Shown here: one piece after another, positions 25,993 to 33,738 of the stretch
How positions within the stretch are numbered: position 1 is the stretch's first letter
Layout: the number at the start of each line of letters is the position of its first letter
Assembly (NCBI GenBank): GCA_014803415.1
Contig: JAAVBZ010000029.1
Location: 11,524-75,523, forward strand
Reading direction: 5' to 3'
DNA: 64,000 bases
DNA from: Lachnospiraceae bacterium
Lineage (GTDB): Bacteria; Bacillota; Clostridia; Lachnospirales; Lachnospiraceae
Position numbers and translations under genes: made by a program
The notes under the pieces: model-generated
Told to the model about the DNA's origin: nothing
Databases searched by the model: none
The model's input: the letters and a program-made list of their open reading frames with translations, nothing else

Positions 25993-28016
25993 AGCTTAGG
26001 GGGAAGACATAAGATACAAAAGTCCCAACCCTTAAGCGTTATGGTATCCCCCTTCGTGATGCCTGCATCCTGCATAAGCAGGACGCCGTCACGGCCGTGG
26101 TAAATGATGTTTTGTGCATCATCGGAATAATTAAAGTAATAGATGACTTCCTCTCCCAGATCATTGAAGCCCTGCTTGATAATGACAGGGTACTGCTCGG
26201 AGGGAAGTTCAATATGGGCTTCTCTGCATAAAAAGCAAAGAAGCTCTTTTAATACGGACACATCGAAATAGCAGCCTGCATAGGTTGCTGTTCCTTTTTG
26301 ATAATGATTGTGCGTAATTGCCGCATAATTGCCCCAGTGAGGGTGATGATAGGAAGCAAGAACATCTGCAGTGGATGGTTTTAACAGTTCCATCCAGTAC
26401 TGGACGCTGCCGGAAACTTTTTTCTTTGAGCCGGGGAGCGCAATATCTTTTAATGATACATTCACTGCGTCGGTAAACTGATCGTAAGTCATGCCGAACA
26501 CTTCCGTCAGGCCATGAGGCTGGTCATCTGCATAGATTTTTAACATGGAATCGGAGACTGCCGTTTTAAAAGTAGAAAGCAGATGTCCGCCCTGTTCTAC
26601 ATAGCTGCGAAGTGCGGCGATCAACGTATCGGGAGCACTATAAAGAGCAGGTGTTATTAAAACGGAATACTGGGAAAATAGTTCGGCGTCCCTATCACAC
26701 AGAATGTCACATTCGATATTTAACTGATAAAGCGCGTCATAGAGCCATCTGACAATATCATTATATGCTAAGTTCTCATGAACCGGAAACCACTTAAGCC
26801 CGGTGAGGGATTCATTGGTAAGGAGCAGGGCGACAGAAGCTTTTTTGCGCAGATTTTTCAGGCGGCTTCCATACTTTTCAAAATCAGCGCCGATCTGGCA
26901 AGCCTCCAGATACGTTGCATTTTCTTTCAGATTATGACTTAAAATGCCTTTCCAGTAGGATTCGATGGCATTGTGGATGGAGTGCCAGTGCCAGTACATA
27001 ACGGAGTTTGCGCCGTTTGCAAGGTGGCTGAATGCCTGCATGCGAAGCTGGGCAGGATAGGGGAGCCATCCGTGATTGCCCTGGGCCTGGGTTTCCAGGA
27101 TAAGATAGTTGTCCTTTTTGATGGAACGCGCAACTGCGCCTCCGAAGGAGATTTCTGTTCCGGTTAGATCCTGTGCGGAAGGGTGATAAATGTCACATCC
27201 CGTCACACTTAACGAGCGCGCTGCTTCCCACTGGTTCACTTCGGGCTGCAGTCCAAAAGAAAAGCCGCGCCAGTCAAAGTCAAAATTCTGAGTGATAAAC
27301 TGATCCGGGCGGATATATTCCTTTACAATACCGCTCTGCCAGGCAAGGAAATCCGTTACCAGCTTTCTTTGAAATTTCTGATATTCTGCGCCAAGGCTTG
27401 CGTTTATCGTACCGCGGACATCAGGAAAGTCCTCCCATGCATTAATGCGGTTGCTCCAGTAATCCAGCCCAAACTCGTGGTTGAGGGCATCTAAATCGTC
27501 ATGAAAAATGTCTTTCAAGCAGGCAATAAACTTATCTTGCGCGTAGGAACTGCAAGTATCATAGGATTTGGTTTCATTATCTAACTGAAAACCGATGATA
27601 TGGTCGTAAGGTGAAACTTCTTCCATCAGTCTGCGGATGATGATCTCGGCATGTTTCAGATACATGGGATGGGCAATATCCATGTTCTGTCTGGGACCGT
27701 AATGTCCCGCTCCGGCATGGGTTTCGGTAATGATATCCGGATATTTGGCAGCCAGCCATGTTGGAATCGCATAAGTAGGCGTGCCGACGATCACTTGAAT
27801 GCCGTGCGCTTTAGAAGCACGCAGCATACGATGCAGATGGGTGAAATCAAATACCCCCTCTTTTGGTTCCCATGTACTCCAAGTTGATTCCGCGATCCGG
27901 ATAACATTGATATGCGCTTTTTTCATCATTTCCATATCTGTTTCAATTCTGTCATATGGCAGATATTCATCATAATATGCTGCTCCAAATAATAGTTTAT
28001 CTGTTTTCATTCTCAT
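25989..28016 (-). CDS. GH42 beta-galactosidase
   Basis: A 675-residue cytosolic enzyme. The catalytic barrel has acid/base E148 in Q-L-D-N-E-T-K and nucleophile E308 in L-I-L-E-T-Q. The trimerisation domain and the short C-terminal beta domain follow, giving full family length. It releases galactose from beta-1,4-galacto-oligosaccharides. The ATG at 28016 follows AGAAAGG by 6 nt. It is divergent from a LacI regulator, with that regulator's operator in the shared intergenic region, so both should be repressed together and induced by galactan products. Confidence 0.93.
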   Translation of the reverse strand: MRMKTDKLLFGAAYYDEYLPYDRIETDMEMMKKAHINVIRIAESTWSTWEPKEGVFDFTHLHRMLRASKAHGIQVIVGTPTYAIPTWLAAKYPDIITETHAGAGHYGPRQNMDIAHPMYLKHAEIIIRRLMEEVSPYDHIIGFQLDNETKSYDTCSSYAQDKFIACLKDIFHDDLDALNHEFGLDYWSNRINAWEDFPDVRGTINASLGAEYQKFQRKLVTDFLAWQSGIVKEYIRPDQFITQNFDFDWRGFSFGLQPEVNQWEAARSLSVTGCDIYHPSAQDLTGTEISFGGAVARSIKKDNYLILETQAQGNHGWLPYPAQLRMQAFSHLANGANSVMYWHWHSIHNAIESYWKGILSHNLKENATYLEACQIGADFEKYGSRLKNLRKKASVALLLTNESLTGLKWFPVHENLAYNDIVRWLYDALYQLNIECDILCDRDAELFSQYSVLITPALYSAPDTLIAALRSYVEQGGHLLSTFKTAVSDSMLKIYADDQPHGLTEVFGMTYDQFTDAVNVSLKDIALPGSKKKVSGSVQYWMELLKPSTADVLASYHHPHWGNYAAITHNHYQKGTATYAGCYFDVSVLKELLCFLCREAHIELPSEQYPVIIKQGFNDLGEEVIYYFNYSDDAQNIIYHGRDGVLLMQDAGITKGDTITLKGWDFCILCLPPKL

Positions 28017-28088
28017 TCCATACCTTTCTTTTTTTCTATAAGAGCCGCGCCTGCTTACGATTGACAGTTTACGGCGTGTCTGCTACGC

Positions 28089-28109
28089 TATAATAAGAAC
28101 AACCGTTTG
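28089..28109. promoter_or_regulatory. -10 box and LacI operator CAACCGTTTG
   Basis: TATAAT at 28089-28094 is the -10 box of the LacI gene. The operator CAACCGTTTG (28100-28109) follows, at the expected transcription start. It fits the LacI-family palindrome CAAnCGnTTG with central CG, and the flanking ACAACCG and TTGCGC are shared with the site at 29251. Its place between the divergent GH42 and LacI genes suits control of both. Confidence 0.7.
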
Positions 28110-28167
28110 CGCTGTTCCGTTTAAATTTTACCATGGAAAAAAAGAAAGGTAAAGAGGTGTTGGAAGG

Positions 28168-29145
28168 TTGGCAGAGGATAGAAATTTAACAATTGCAGAT
28201 ATTGCCGAAGAACTCGGTGTGTCAAAAACCACCATATCACGCGCCATTTCCGGCAAAGGACGTATCAGTGACAAGACGCGGGAGCGGGTGCTGCAATATA
28301 TTGAGGCGCATCATTATACGCCGAATGTGATTGCAAGGGGACTGGCGCAGTCCAGAACTTATAATATCGGTTTGGTGATCCCCGGCGATTACAATATCGT
28401 GGAACTTCCTTTTTTTCAGAATTGTATGCTGGGTATCAGTAATGTAGCGTCTTCCATGGGTTATGACGTATTAATATCCATTGTTACTGCAGAAGATATT
28501 ACAAGCCTTAAGCGTATCATTGTGAATCATAAAGTAGACGGCGTCATTTTAACGCGAACGCTGATCAAGGACGCTCCGGCAGCTTATCTGAAAGGAACAG
28601 GGATTCCGTTTGTTACCATTGGCAGCTTGCCCGACCCTGCTATTGTACAGATTGACAATGCCCACAAAAGAGCCTGCAAGGAGATGACGCTGCGTCTGTT
28701 TTTGCAGGGGATAAAGAACATTGCTCTGATCGGCGGCAGCAAGGATTATGTGGTGACGGGAAATCGTCTGCAGGGCTTTTTAGATGCTTACAAAGAAAGC
28801 GGACAAGAGCCGGATGAAGAGCATATTTATCTTGATGTGGAAAATGCCCAAAAAGTAGAGCATATTGTAGAAAAACTGCTTGCGGAAAAGGTGGAATGTA
28901 TCATCACGATGGATGACTATTTGTGCGCGCAGGCTCTTCGCAGTCTGCAAAAACATAAGATAGAAGTACCAAAACAGATGAAAGTTGTTTCTTATCATGA
29001 CGGTTCTTATCTGGAGGAAGGTATTCCCACAATTCATTTTGATATAGAAGAACTGGGAGAGATGACATGCAGGACGCTCCTTAAAATGATAGAGGGAGAA
29101 GACGTGCGATCATGTATATTGCCGGGATATCAAATAATCATGTGA
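28168..29145 (+). CDS. LacI-family repressor of the galactan locus
   Basis: A 325-residue repressor. The helix-turn-helix is at residues 8-30 (I-A-D-I-A-E-E-L-G-V-S-K-T-T-I-S-R), followed by the hinge and a ribose-binding-like effector domain (about 65-325). TTG at 28168 is the only start candidate in frame before the helix-turn-helix; AGAGGTG lies 8 nt upstream. It sits between the GH42 gene and the 613-residue-protein operon, and a matching operator precedes each. The inducer is probably galactose or a galacto-oligosaccharide. Confidence 0.9.
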   Translation: MAEDRNLTIADIAEELGVSKTTISRAISGKGRISDKTRERVLQYIEAHHYTPNVIARGLAQSRTYNIGLVIPGDYNIVELPFFQNCMLGISNVASSMGYDVLISIVTAEDITSLKRIIVNHKVDGVILTRTLIKDAPAAYLKGTGIPFVTIGSLPDPAIVQIDNAHKRACKEMTLRLFLQGIKNIALIGGSKDYVVTGNRLQGFLDAYKESGQEPDEEHIYLDVENAQKVEHIVEKLLAEKVECIITMDDYLCAQALRSLQKHKIEVPKQMKVVSYHDGSYLEEGIPTIHFDIEELGEMTCRTLLKMIEGEDVRSCILPGYQIIM

Positions 29146-29211
29146 AGCAGGCATATTTATCTTTGTGCAAATTATATAGTTTATTAAAATGGAAATAGGC
29201 AATTATATGCA

Positions 29212-29260
29212 TTGACAATAAATGGATAGTTTGCTATTCTAACGCTTGGACAACCGATTG
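29212..29260 (+). promoter_or_regulatory. Promoter and LacI operator CAACCGATTG
   Basis: TTGACA (29212-29217), 17-nt spacer, TATTCT (29235-29240). The operator CAACCGATTG (29251-29260) covers the expected start of transcription and lies in a longer palindrome, ACCGAT-N5-ATCGGT. It shares ACAACCG-N-TTGCGC with the site at 28100, so the same LacI repressor should control both. Confidence 0.8.
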
Positions 29261-29340
29261 CGCATCGGTAAAAATGAAGGTTTTGCCGAAAAGGCGCAAA
29301 ATGGGGCGAAATGAAAAAAGTGAAAGGTAAGGTAGGCAAC

Positions 29341-31182
29341 ATGGATAATAAGTTTATTGTAAACATCATCCATCGTCCGGAGATGGTTCCTGAATATGCG
29401 GAGAAGGTGACCGGACACGGTAAAGAAGAAGATATCGGCAGAGAAGCGCTGCTGACAGAATCGTTGGACATTTTTAAGACACAGCAGTCTATTGCACACA
29501 AGAATGGGCTTAAGACAACCATTCAGATGACGTATGCTTCTTTATTTAATGATGAAGCAGTTGAGCTTGCAAAAGCAGACCATGAGAAATACGGAGATGA
29601 AATAGCATTGTCTTTATTAGGACTGCCTTGTAAGGAATTTCGTGAAAAATATAAGACGAAAGATTTTTGTATCTGGATGTTTTCCATGGAAGACAAGAAA
29701 TCTATCGTAGATGATGTATTCGGAAAATTTCATGATCGTTTCGGCTTTTATCCGGAATCTACAGGCTCTTATTATATGGATGCGGATCTTGTAAATTACA
29801 TCAAAGAGAAATATCCGATGGTAAAATGTGCGGTTGCAACCTGCTGGGAAGAGGGACCGAAAGCTTATCATACCTGCAACAATTCCTGGTACACATTTAT
29901 GGATGGAGGTCCATGGGCACCTTGGATTCCCAGTAAACAAAATGTACATGCACCGGCGGCAAATGAGGCAGAAGACAGCGGTATCGTTGCAATTCCGCAC
30001 TTGTCCCGAGACCTGCTTGCATGTTATGACGGAAACGGCTCCAATTTTGGAACCCATCCGCAGAATGTGCTGCGCGGTATGATCTATGATTCCAAAACAT
30101 GGGATTTCCCGTATCTGTATAATTTGATCGACCAGTATCGTGATCTGGCAAAATATAACAATGGCTATGCTTACAATATGATGTTCGTAGGACCCGGCTG
30201 GATGAACAAAATGGGACGTTGGGAAGCGCCTTATGAGCTGCTTTTAAAGTCTTATGAGGACGGCATGGCATATTACGGTCAACTGAAAAAAGAGGGTCAG
30301 CTGGACGATATGACGATGGCGGAATTTGCTGATTATTATCGAAAGAAGAAAACATTGACTGAGCCGGAATGCGCTCTTTGGAGAGATATTTTATACGGTT
30401 CGGACAAGCAGCTTTTCTGGTACTGCGACCCGTATATGAGAGTCTGTGCAAATATGGATCAGGGCGGCGCCATCGTGGACTTAAGACCTTATGCAGCGAA
30501 ACTTGAGTGGCCGGTAGGTATTGGTACGAAGCACGTAACGGATGCTTCTTATCCCTTCTTGATTCAGGAGAAATACAGAGCAGGATACTTCACACACTAT
30601 GCCGGAGAAGGTACGGTAAGAAGTGCAAAACTGACTTATAAAGGGGAAGAAGTGGATCTGTGCCTGTGCAGAACGAAAGCGCATTTTTCCAAAGAGGGTA
30701 AGACAAGAATCCTGACATTAGACCCTGTTACGATCGAGTTTTATGATCTGACTGTAGAATTACAGACAAAGATGTACTTTGAAGAGGGCAGCTCTAATAT
30801 TAAGATCGAAAGAAATATTCTTAAGATGAGCGATCCTTCCGCAGAAGTGGAATTGAATGAATATATGGTGGCATGCTATGGTACAACAGAATATTCCGAA
30901 GATATGAGCAATATTCTGTTAACCTGCACAAACGGCTTTGATAAAAAAGAAATCAAATATGAGTACAAATGCCGTGAAGAGCAGATGGAGAGTGCTGCAG
31001 AAGTTATCGCTGTCATTCCGGAAATTGAGACAAGAGTCTCCTTAAGCTGTAAGAAGAAAGAAGCCATCGGCTACATCAAAGAGGGTTATGCGTTTTCACC
31101 CATGTTTACATTAGGCTATACGACCAAGTTAAAAGATAAGGAGGTATTTGCGACATGGCTCAATCTGGCAAAGGCAAATTAA
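29341..31182 (+). CDS. Unrecognised 613-residue protein, possible carbohydrate-active enzyme
   Basis: I do not recognise a named family. The N-terminal 350 residues alternate beta-strand- and helix-like segments and are rich in Trp, Tyr, His and acidic residues (W-E-E-G-P-K-A-Y-H, M-D-G-G-P-W-A-P-W, F-G-T-H-P-Q). Their order is reminiscent of deacetylase/GH57-like barrels. The C-terminal 250 residues look like a beta-sandwich, as in many glycosidases. There is no signal peptide, so it is cytosolic. The ATG at 29341 is preceded by AAGGTAGG; 29311 is an alternative start. It is the first gene behind a LacI-controlled promoter, followed by a zinc-ribbon protein and a cytosolic GH53, which strongly links it to galactan use. 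Confidence 0.75.
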   Translation: MDNKFIVNIIHRPEMVPEYAEKVTGHGKEEDIGREALLTESLDIFKTQQSIAHKNGLKTTIQMTYASLFNDEAVELAKADHEKYGDEIALSLLGLPCKEFREKYKTKDFCIWMFSMEDKKSIVDDVFGKFHDRFGFYPESTGSYYMDADLVNYIKEKYPMVKCAVATCWEEGPKAYHTCNNSWYTFMDGGPWAPWIPSKQNVHAPAANEAEDSGIVAIPHLSRDLLACYDGNGSNFGTHPQNVLRGMIYDSKTWDFPYLYNLIDQYRDLAKYNNGYAYNMMFVGPGWMNKMGRWEAPYELLLKSYEDGMAYYGQLKKEGQLDDMTMAEFADYYRKKKTLTEPECALWRDILYGSDKQLFWYCDPYMRVCANMDQGGAIVDLRPYAAKLEWPVGIGTKHVTDASYPFLIQEKYRAGYFTHYAGEGTVRSAKLTYKGEEVDLCLCRTKAHFSKEGKTRILTLDPVTIEFYDLTVELQTKMYFEEGSSNIKIERNILKMSDPSAEVELNEYMVACYGTTEYSEDMSNILLTCTNGFDKKEIKYEYKCREEQMESAAEVIAVIPEIETRVSLSCKKKEAIGYIKEGYAFSPMFTLGYTTKLKDKEVFATWLNLAKAN

Positions 31183-31373
31183 ATTACAGGTGTCCTTCCT
31201 GTTTTATGAGAGACTTGGATATTGATATGTTCTATGATAAAGAAAAAGATGAATATCATTGCATCCGCTGTCAGTATGTAGGAACGGAAAAGGATATTTT
31301 AGAGAAAAACGAAATGGTACGTTTCCGCTATAGAGATGCGATGAAGCGGTTTACGAAGTTTGATTTCGATTAA
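31155..31373 (+). CDS. Mini zinc-ribbon protein, 72 residues
   Basis: Two Cys pairs, C13-P-S-C16 and C36-I-R-C39, 19 residues apart, form a probable zinc ribbon. The tail is Arg/Lys/Phe-rich. The gene overlaps the end of the 613-residue-protein gene by 28 nt in another frame, with TAAGGAGG before its ATG, and is followed after 11 nt by a GH53 gene. Overlap plus a strong site indicate genuine, coupled translation. Function unknown: a nucleic-acid- or protein-binding accessory is conceivable. A second zinc-ribbon gene occupies a similar place in the alpha-galactoside operon. Confidence 0.75.
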   Translation: MAQSGKGKLNYRCPSCFMRDLDIDMFYDKEKDEYHCIRCQYVGTEKDILEKNEMVRFRYRDAMKRFTKFDFD

Positions 31374-31384
31374 AGAGGTGACAG

Positions 31385-32491
31385 ATGAAGTTTCTGAAAG
31401 GTGTGGATATTTCTACCTTAAAAGAGGTAGAGGATCTGGGTGGAAAGTTCTATGATGAAGGAGTGGAGAAAGATGCGCTTACTATTTTGCAGAGCTATGG
31501 CGTGAACGCAGTGCGTCTCCGTTTATGGAACGACCCCTATACAGAGGACAAAAGTCCCTATGGAGCGGGTACAAATGATTTACCCACCACTATTGAGCTG
31601 ACGAAAAGAGCCCTGGAAAAAGGCATGGAAGTGCTTTTGGATTTTCATTACAGTGATTTCTGGGCTGACCCCGGAAAGCAGAGAGTGCCTAAGGCGTGGC
31701 GGGGTATGAATCTGGAACAGTTAGAGGAAGCGGTTTATCGCTATACGAAAGAAACGCTTGAGGAAATGAAAAGGCAGAATGCCTTTCCCACATTGGTTCA
31801 GGTAGGAAATGAAGTGACAAACGGTATTCTCTGGCCTTACGGTCAGGCACCGGATTTTGATAATCTTATCCGCCTCCTTAATGCAGGGATTAATGGCGTC
31901 AGGGCGGTCAGTAAGGACATGCGGATCATGATTCACCTGGATAACGGTGGAAATAACGCTCTGTACCGGGAATGGTTCGACCGTTTTATGGAAAAAGGCG
32001 AGGATTTCCAGATCATCGGGCTCTCTTACTATCCGTTCTGGAATGGAACATTGGATGATCTGAGCAATAATATGAATGATATTGCGGTTCGTTACGGGAA
32101 AGAATTGATGATCGCCGAAGTATCTATGGGCTTTACAATGGAGGACTATGCCGCTTATGAGAAACTTTTGCCGCATGAGCGGAAAGGAATGGCAACAAAA
32201 GGCGAATTGACAGAGAAAATAGAGTATCCGATGACAAAAGAGGGACAGAAAGCTTTTCTGGAGGCTGTGTTTACACGTTTAAAACAGGTTCCGAATGGTA
32301 AAGCAAAAGGATATTTCTATTGGGAAGCTGCATGGATTCCGGTAGCCGGAAGCGGCTGGGCGTCCGACGCAGCAATTGCCTATATGAATGAAAAGGGACC
32401 GGGCGGCAATGAGTGGGCAAATCAGGCGTTATTTGATTATGACGGTAATGCGCTGCCGGCGCTGCAGGCAGTCAGGGATTTCACTTTTTAA
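31385..32491 (+). CDS. Cytosolic GH53 beta-1,4-galactanase
   Basis: A 368-residue single-domain GH53 without signal peptide. Catalytic residues are E143 in Q-V-G-N-E-V-T-N-G and E245 in I-A-E-V-S-M. It is clearly related to the exported GH53 at 24007 (shared F-H-Y-S-D-F-W-A-D-P and G-L-S-Y-Y-P-F-W). An internal galactanase would shorten imported galacto-oligosaccharides for the GH42 enzyme. The ATG follows AGAGGTG by 6 nt. Its 3' end overlaps the convergent LacI gene by 11 nt. Confidence 0.92.
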   Translation: MKFLKGVDISTLKEVEDLGGKFYDEGVEKDALTILQSYGVNAVRLRLWNDPYTEDKSPYGAGTNDLPTTIELTKRALEKGMEVLLDFHYSDFWADPGKQRVPKAWRGMNLEQLEEAVYRYTKETLEEMKRQNAFPTLVQVGNEVTNGILWPYGQAPDFDNLIRLLNAGINGVRAVSKDMRIMIHLDNGGNNALYREWFDRFMEKGEDFQIIGLSYYPFWNGTLDDLSNNMNDIAVRYGKELMIAEVSMGFTMEDYAAYEKLLPHERKGMATKGELTEKIEYPMTKEGQKAFLEAVFTRLKQVPNGKAKGYFYWEAAWIPVAGSGWASDAAIAYMNEKGPGGNEWANQALFDYDGNALPALQAVRDFTF

Positions 32492-33476
32492 CGGGAGCCG
32501 TTGAATTTCTGATAATAAGCTGCGGACGCAGCAGATTTTTGCAGACGGAAACGTGATTGATCAGAGAATTCAGCGTATAAAAACCGCATTTACCCAGCTC
32601 GATCCGATCTTGCCTGATGGTGGTAAGAGGCGGATTGAGTTTTGCGGACAGCGGAATATCATCAAATCCAATGACGCTTACATCTTCCGGTACTTTGACG
32701 CCCAGCAGACGGCATTCTTCGATAACGCCGGAAGCGAGTAAGTCGTTGGCGCATACAATGGCGGTTGCACCAAGGGAGAGTAAATTGGCAACATGATCTT
32801 TGGCAGCGGCGGCTACGAAATAACCGTAAGGCATCATCTGCTCACTGACCTCAAGACCGTGGAGCGTCATACTGTCAATAAAGGACTGGCGGCGCTGCTC
32901 GGTTATCATGGAATGTTCTGAGCCGTTGAGCAGAGCGATCTTCCTATGCCCGAGACGTATCAGATGTTCAATGCCGTCATCAATGCCCTCAAAGCTGTCA
33001 GTTCCAATATAGCAGACACTCGGATTCTTGCGGATATAGTTATCAAAAAGCGTGGTGGGTATGGAAGTGTTGTGTAATTGAGCCATCCAGGGGTCTTTCA
33101 GGGCGAAACCTACCAAAAAAGCGCCTATATAGCCATTTTTCAGCATGTAGGTATCATATCGTTCACTTGCCTGAAATTCAGGGGTGACGGGCAGTACGGT
33201 AACGCCGCAGCGTGCCGGATAGGCAGCCTGACGGAAACCCAGAATAATATCGTAGCCGAATTGTTCCGGAGTTTTATATTCCATATTTTCAATAAAAATA
33301 CAGAGCTTCTGATTATCCTTTGTGCGCATCTGCTTAGGCCTATATCCTATTTCTACGGCGGTTTCAAGTATCGTTTGGCGGAGCTGCTCACTGATATCAT
33401 TGGCGCCGTTCAGACCTTTTGAGACAGTTCCTGTTGAAATACCCAGTTTGTCCGCAATATCCCTAATGGTAGCCAT
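32481..33476 (-). CDS. LacI-family repressor, probably of the malto-oligosaccharide operon
   Basis: A 331-residue repressor with the N-terminal helix-turn-helix I-R-D-I-A-D-K-L-G-I-S-T-G-T-V-S-K and a typical effector domain with G-F-D-D-I-P-L-S near the end. AAGGGAAG precedes the ATG. It is divergent from the MalEFG-type importer, its likely target, across 262 nt that contain a promoter, a palindrome and a cre-like site. It differs clearly from the galactan-locus LacI protein. The effector is unknown. Confidence 0.9.
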   Translation of the reverse strand: MATIRDIADKLGISTGTVSKGLNGANDISEQLRQTILETAVEIGYRPKQMRTKDNQKLCIFIENMEYKTPEQFGYDIILGFRQAAYPARCGVTVLPVTPEFQASERYDTYMLKNGYIGAFLVGFALKDPWMAQLHNTSIPTTLFDNYIRKNPSVCYIGTDSFEGIDDGIEHLIRLGHRKIALLNGSEHSMITEQRRQSFIDSMTLHGLEVSEQMMPYGYFVAAAAKDHVANLLSLGATAIVCANDLLASGVIEECRLLGVKVPEDVSVIGFDDIPLSAKLNPPLTTIRQDRIELGKCGFYTLNSLINHVSVCKNLLRPQLIIRNSTAPVKK

Positions 33477-33533
33477 ATGTTCTTCCCTTATTTTTTAGTC
33501 ATATTTATGAAGTCATATTATTATATAAAAAAA

Positions 33534-33547
33534 TGTAAGGGTTTTCA
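33534..33547. promoter_or_regulatory. cre-like site (CcpA)
   Basis: TGTAAGGGTTTTCA matches the consensus TGWAANCGNTNWCA except for one central position. It lies between the divergent LacI and importer genes, a sensible place for catabolite control. With one mismatch it may be fortuitous. Confidence 0.3.
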
Positions 33548-33633
33548 AGAAATTATAATTGGCATATTTAACAAAAATTACCAGAGAAAATAGGCATTAA
33601 TAACAAAAAAAAGTGTTAAAAATGAAAGTGAGG

Positions 33634-33662
33634 TTGACAAATTTTCAAGAAAGTGATACAGT
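33634..33662 (+). promoter_or_regulatory. Promoter of the MalEFG-type importer
   Basis: TTGACA (33634-33639), 17-nt spacer, TACAGT (33657-33662), about 70 nt before the start codon. Confidence 0.7.
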
Positions 33663-33676
33663 AACTATGTACGAAA

Positions 33677-33697
33677 TTTTACGAAATAATTGTAAAA
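33677..33697. promoter_or_regulatory. Candidate operator in the importer leader
   Basis: TTTTAC-N9-GTAAAA inverted repeat just downstream of the promoter, embedded in direct repeats (ACGAAAT twice, TGTAAAA twice). It is a plausible site for the divergent LacI regulator, although it lacks the usual central CG of LacI operators. Confidence 0.35.
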
Positions 33698-33738
33698 CTT
33701 TGTAAAAAATTAAGAAATGAAAGAGAGAGGAAAAAGTT

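Noticed and set aside
29897-30451. 184-residue open frame antisense to the 613-residue protein gene
   Set aside because: No start signals, low-complexity Cys/Ser/Arg composition, and the plus-strand gene is better supported.
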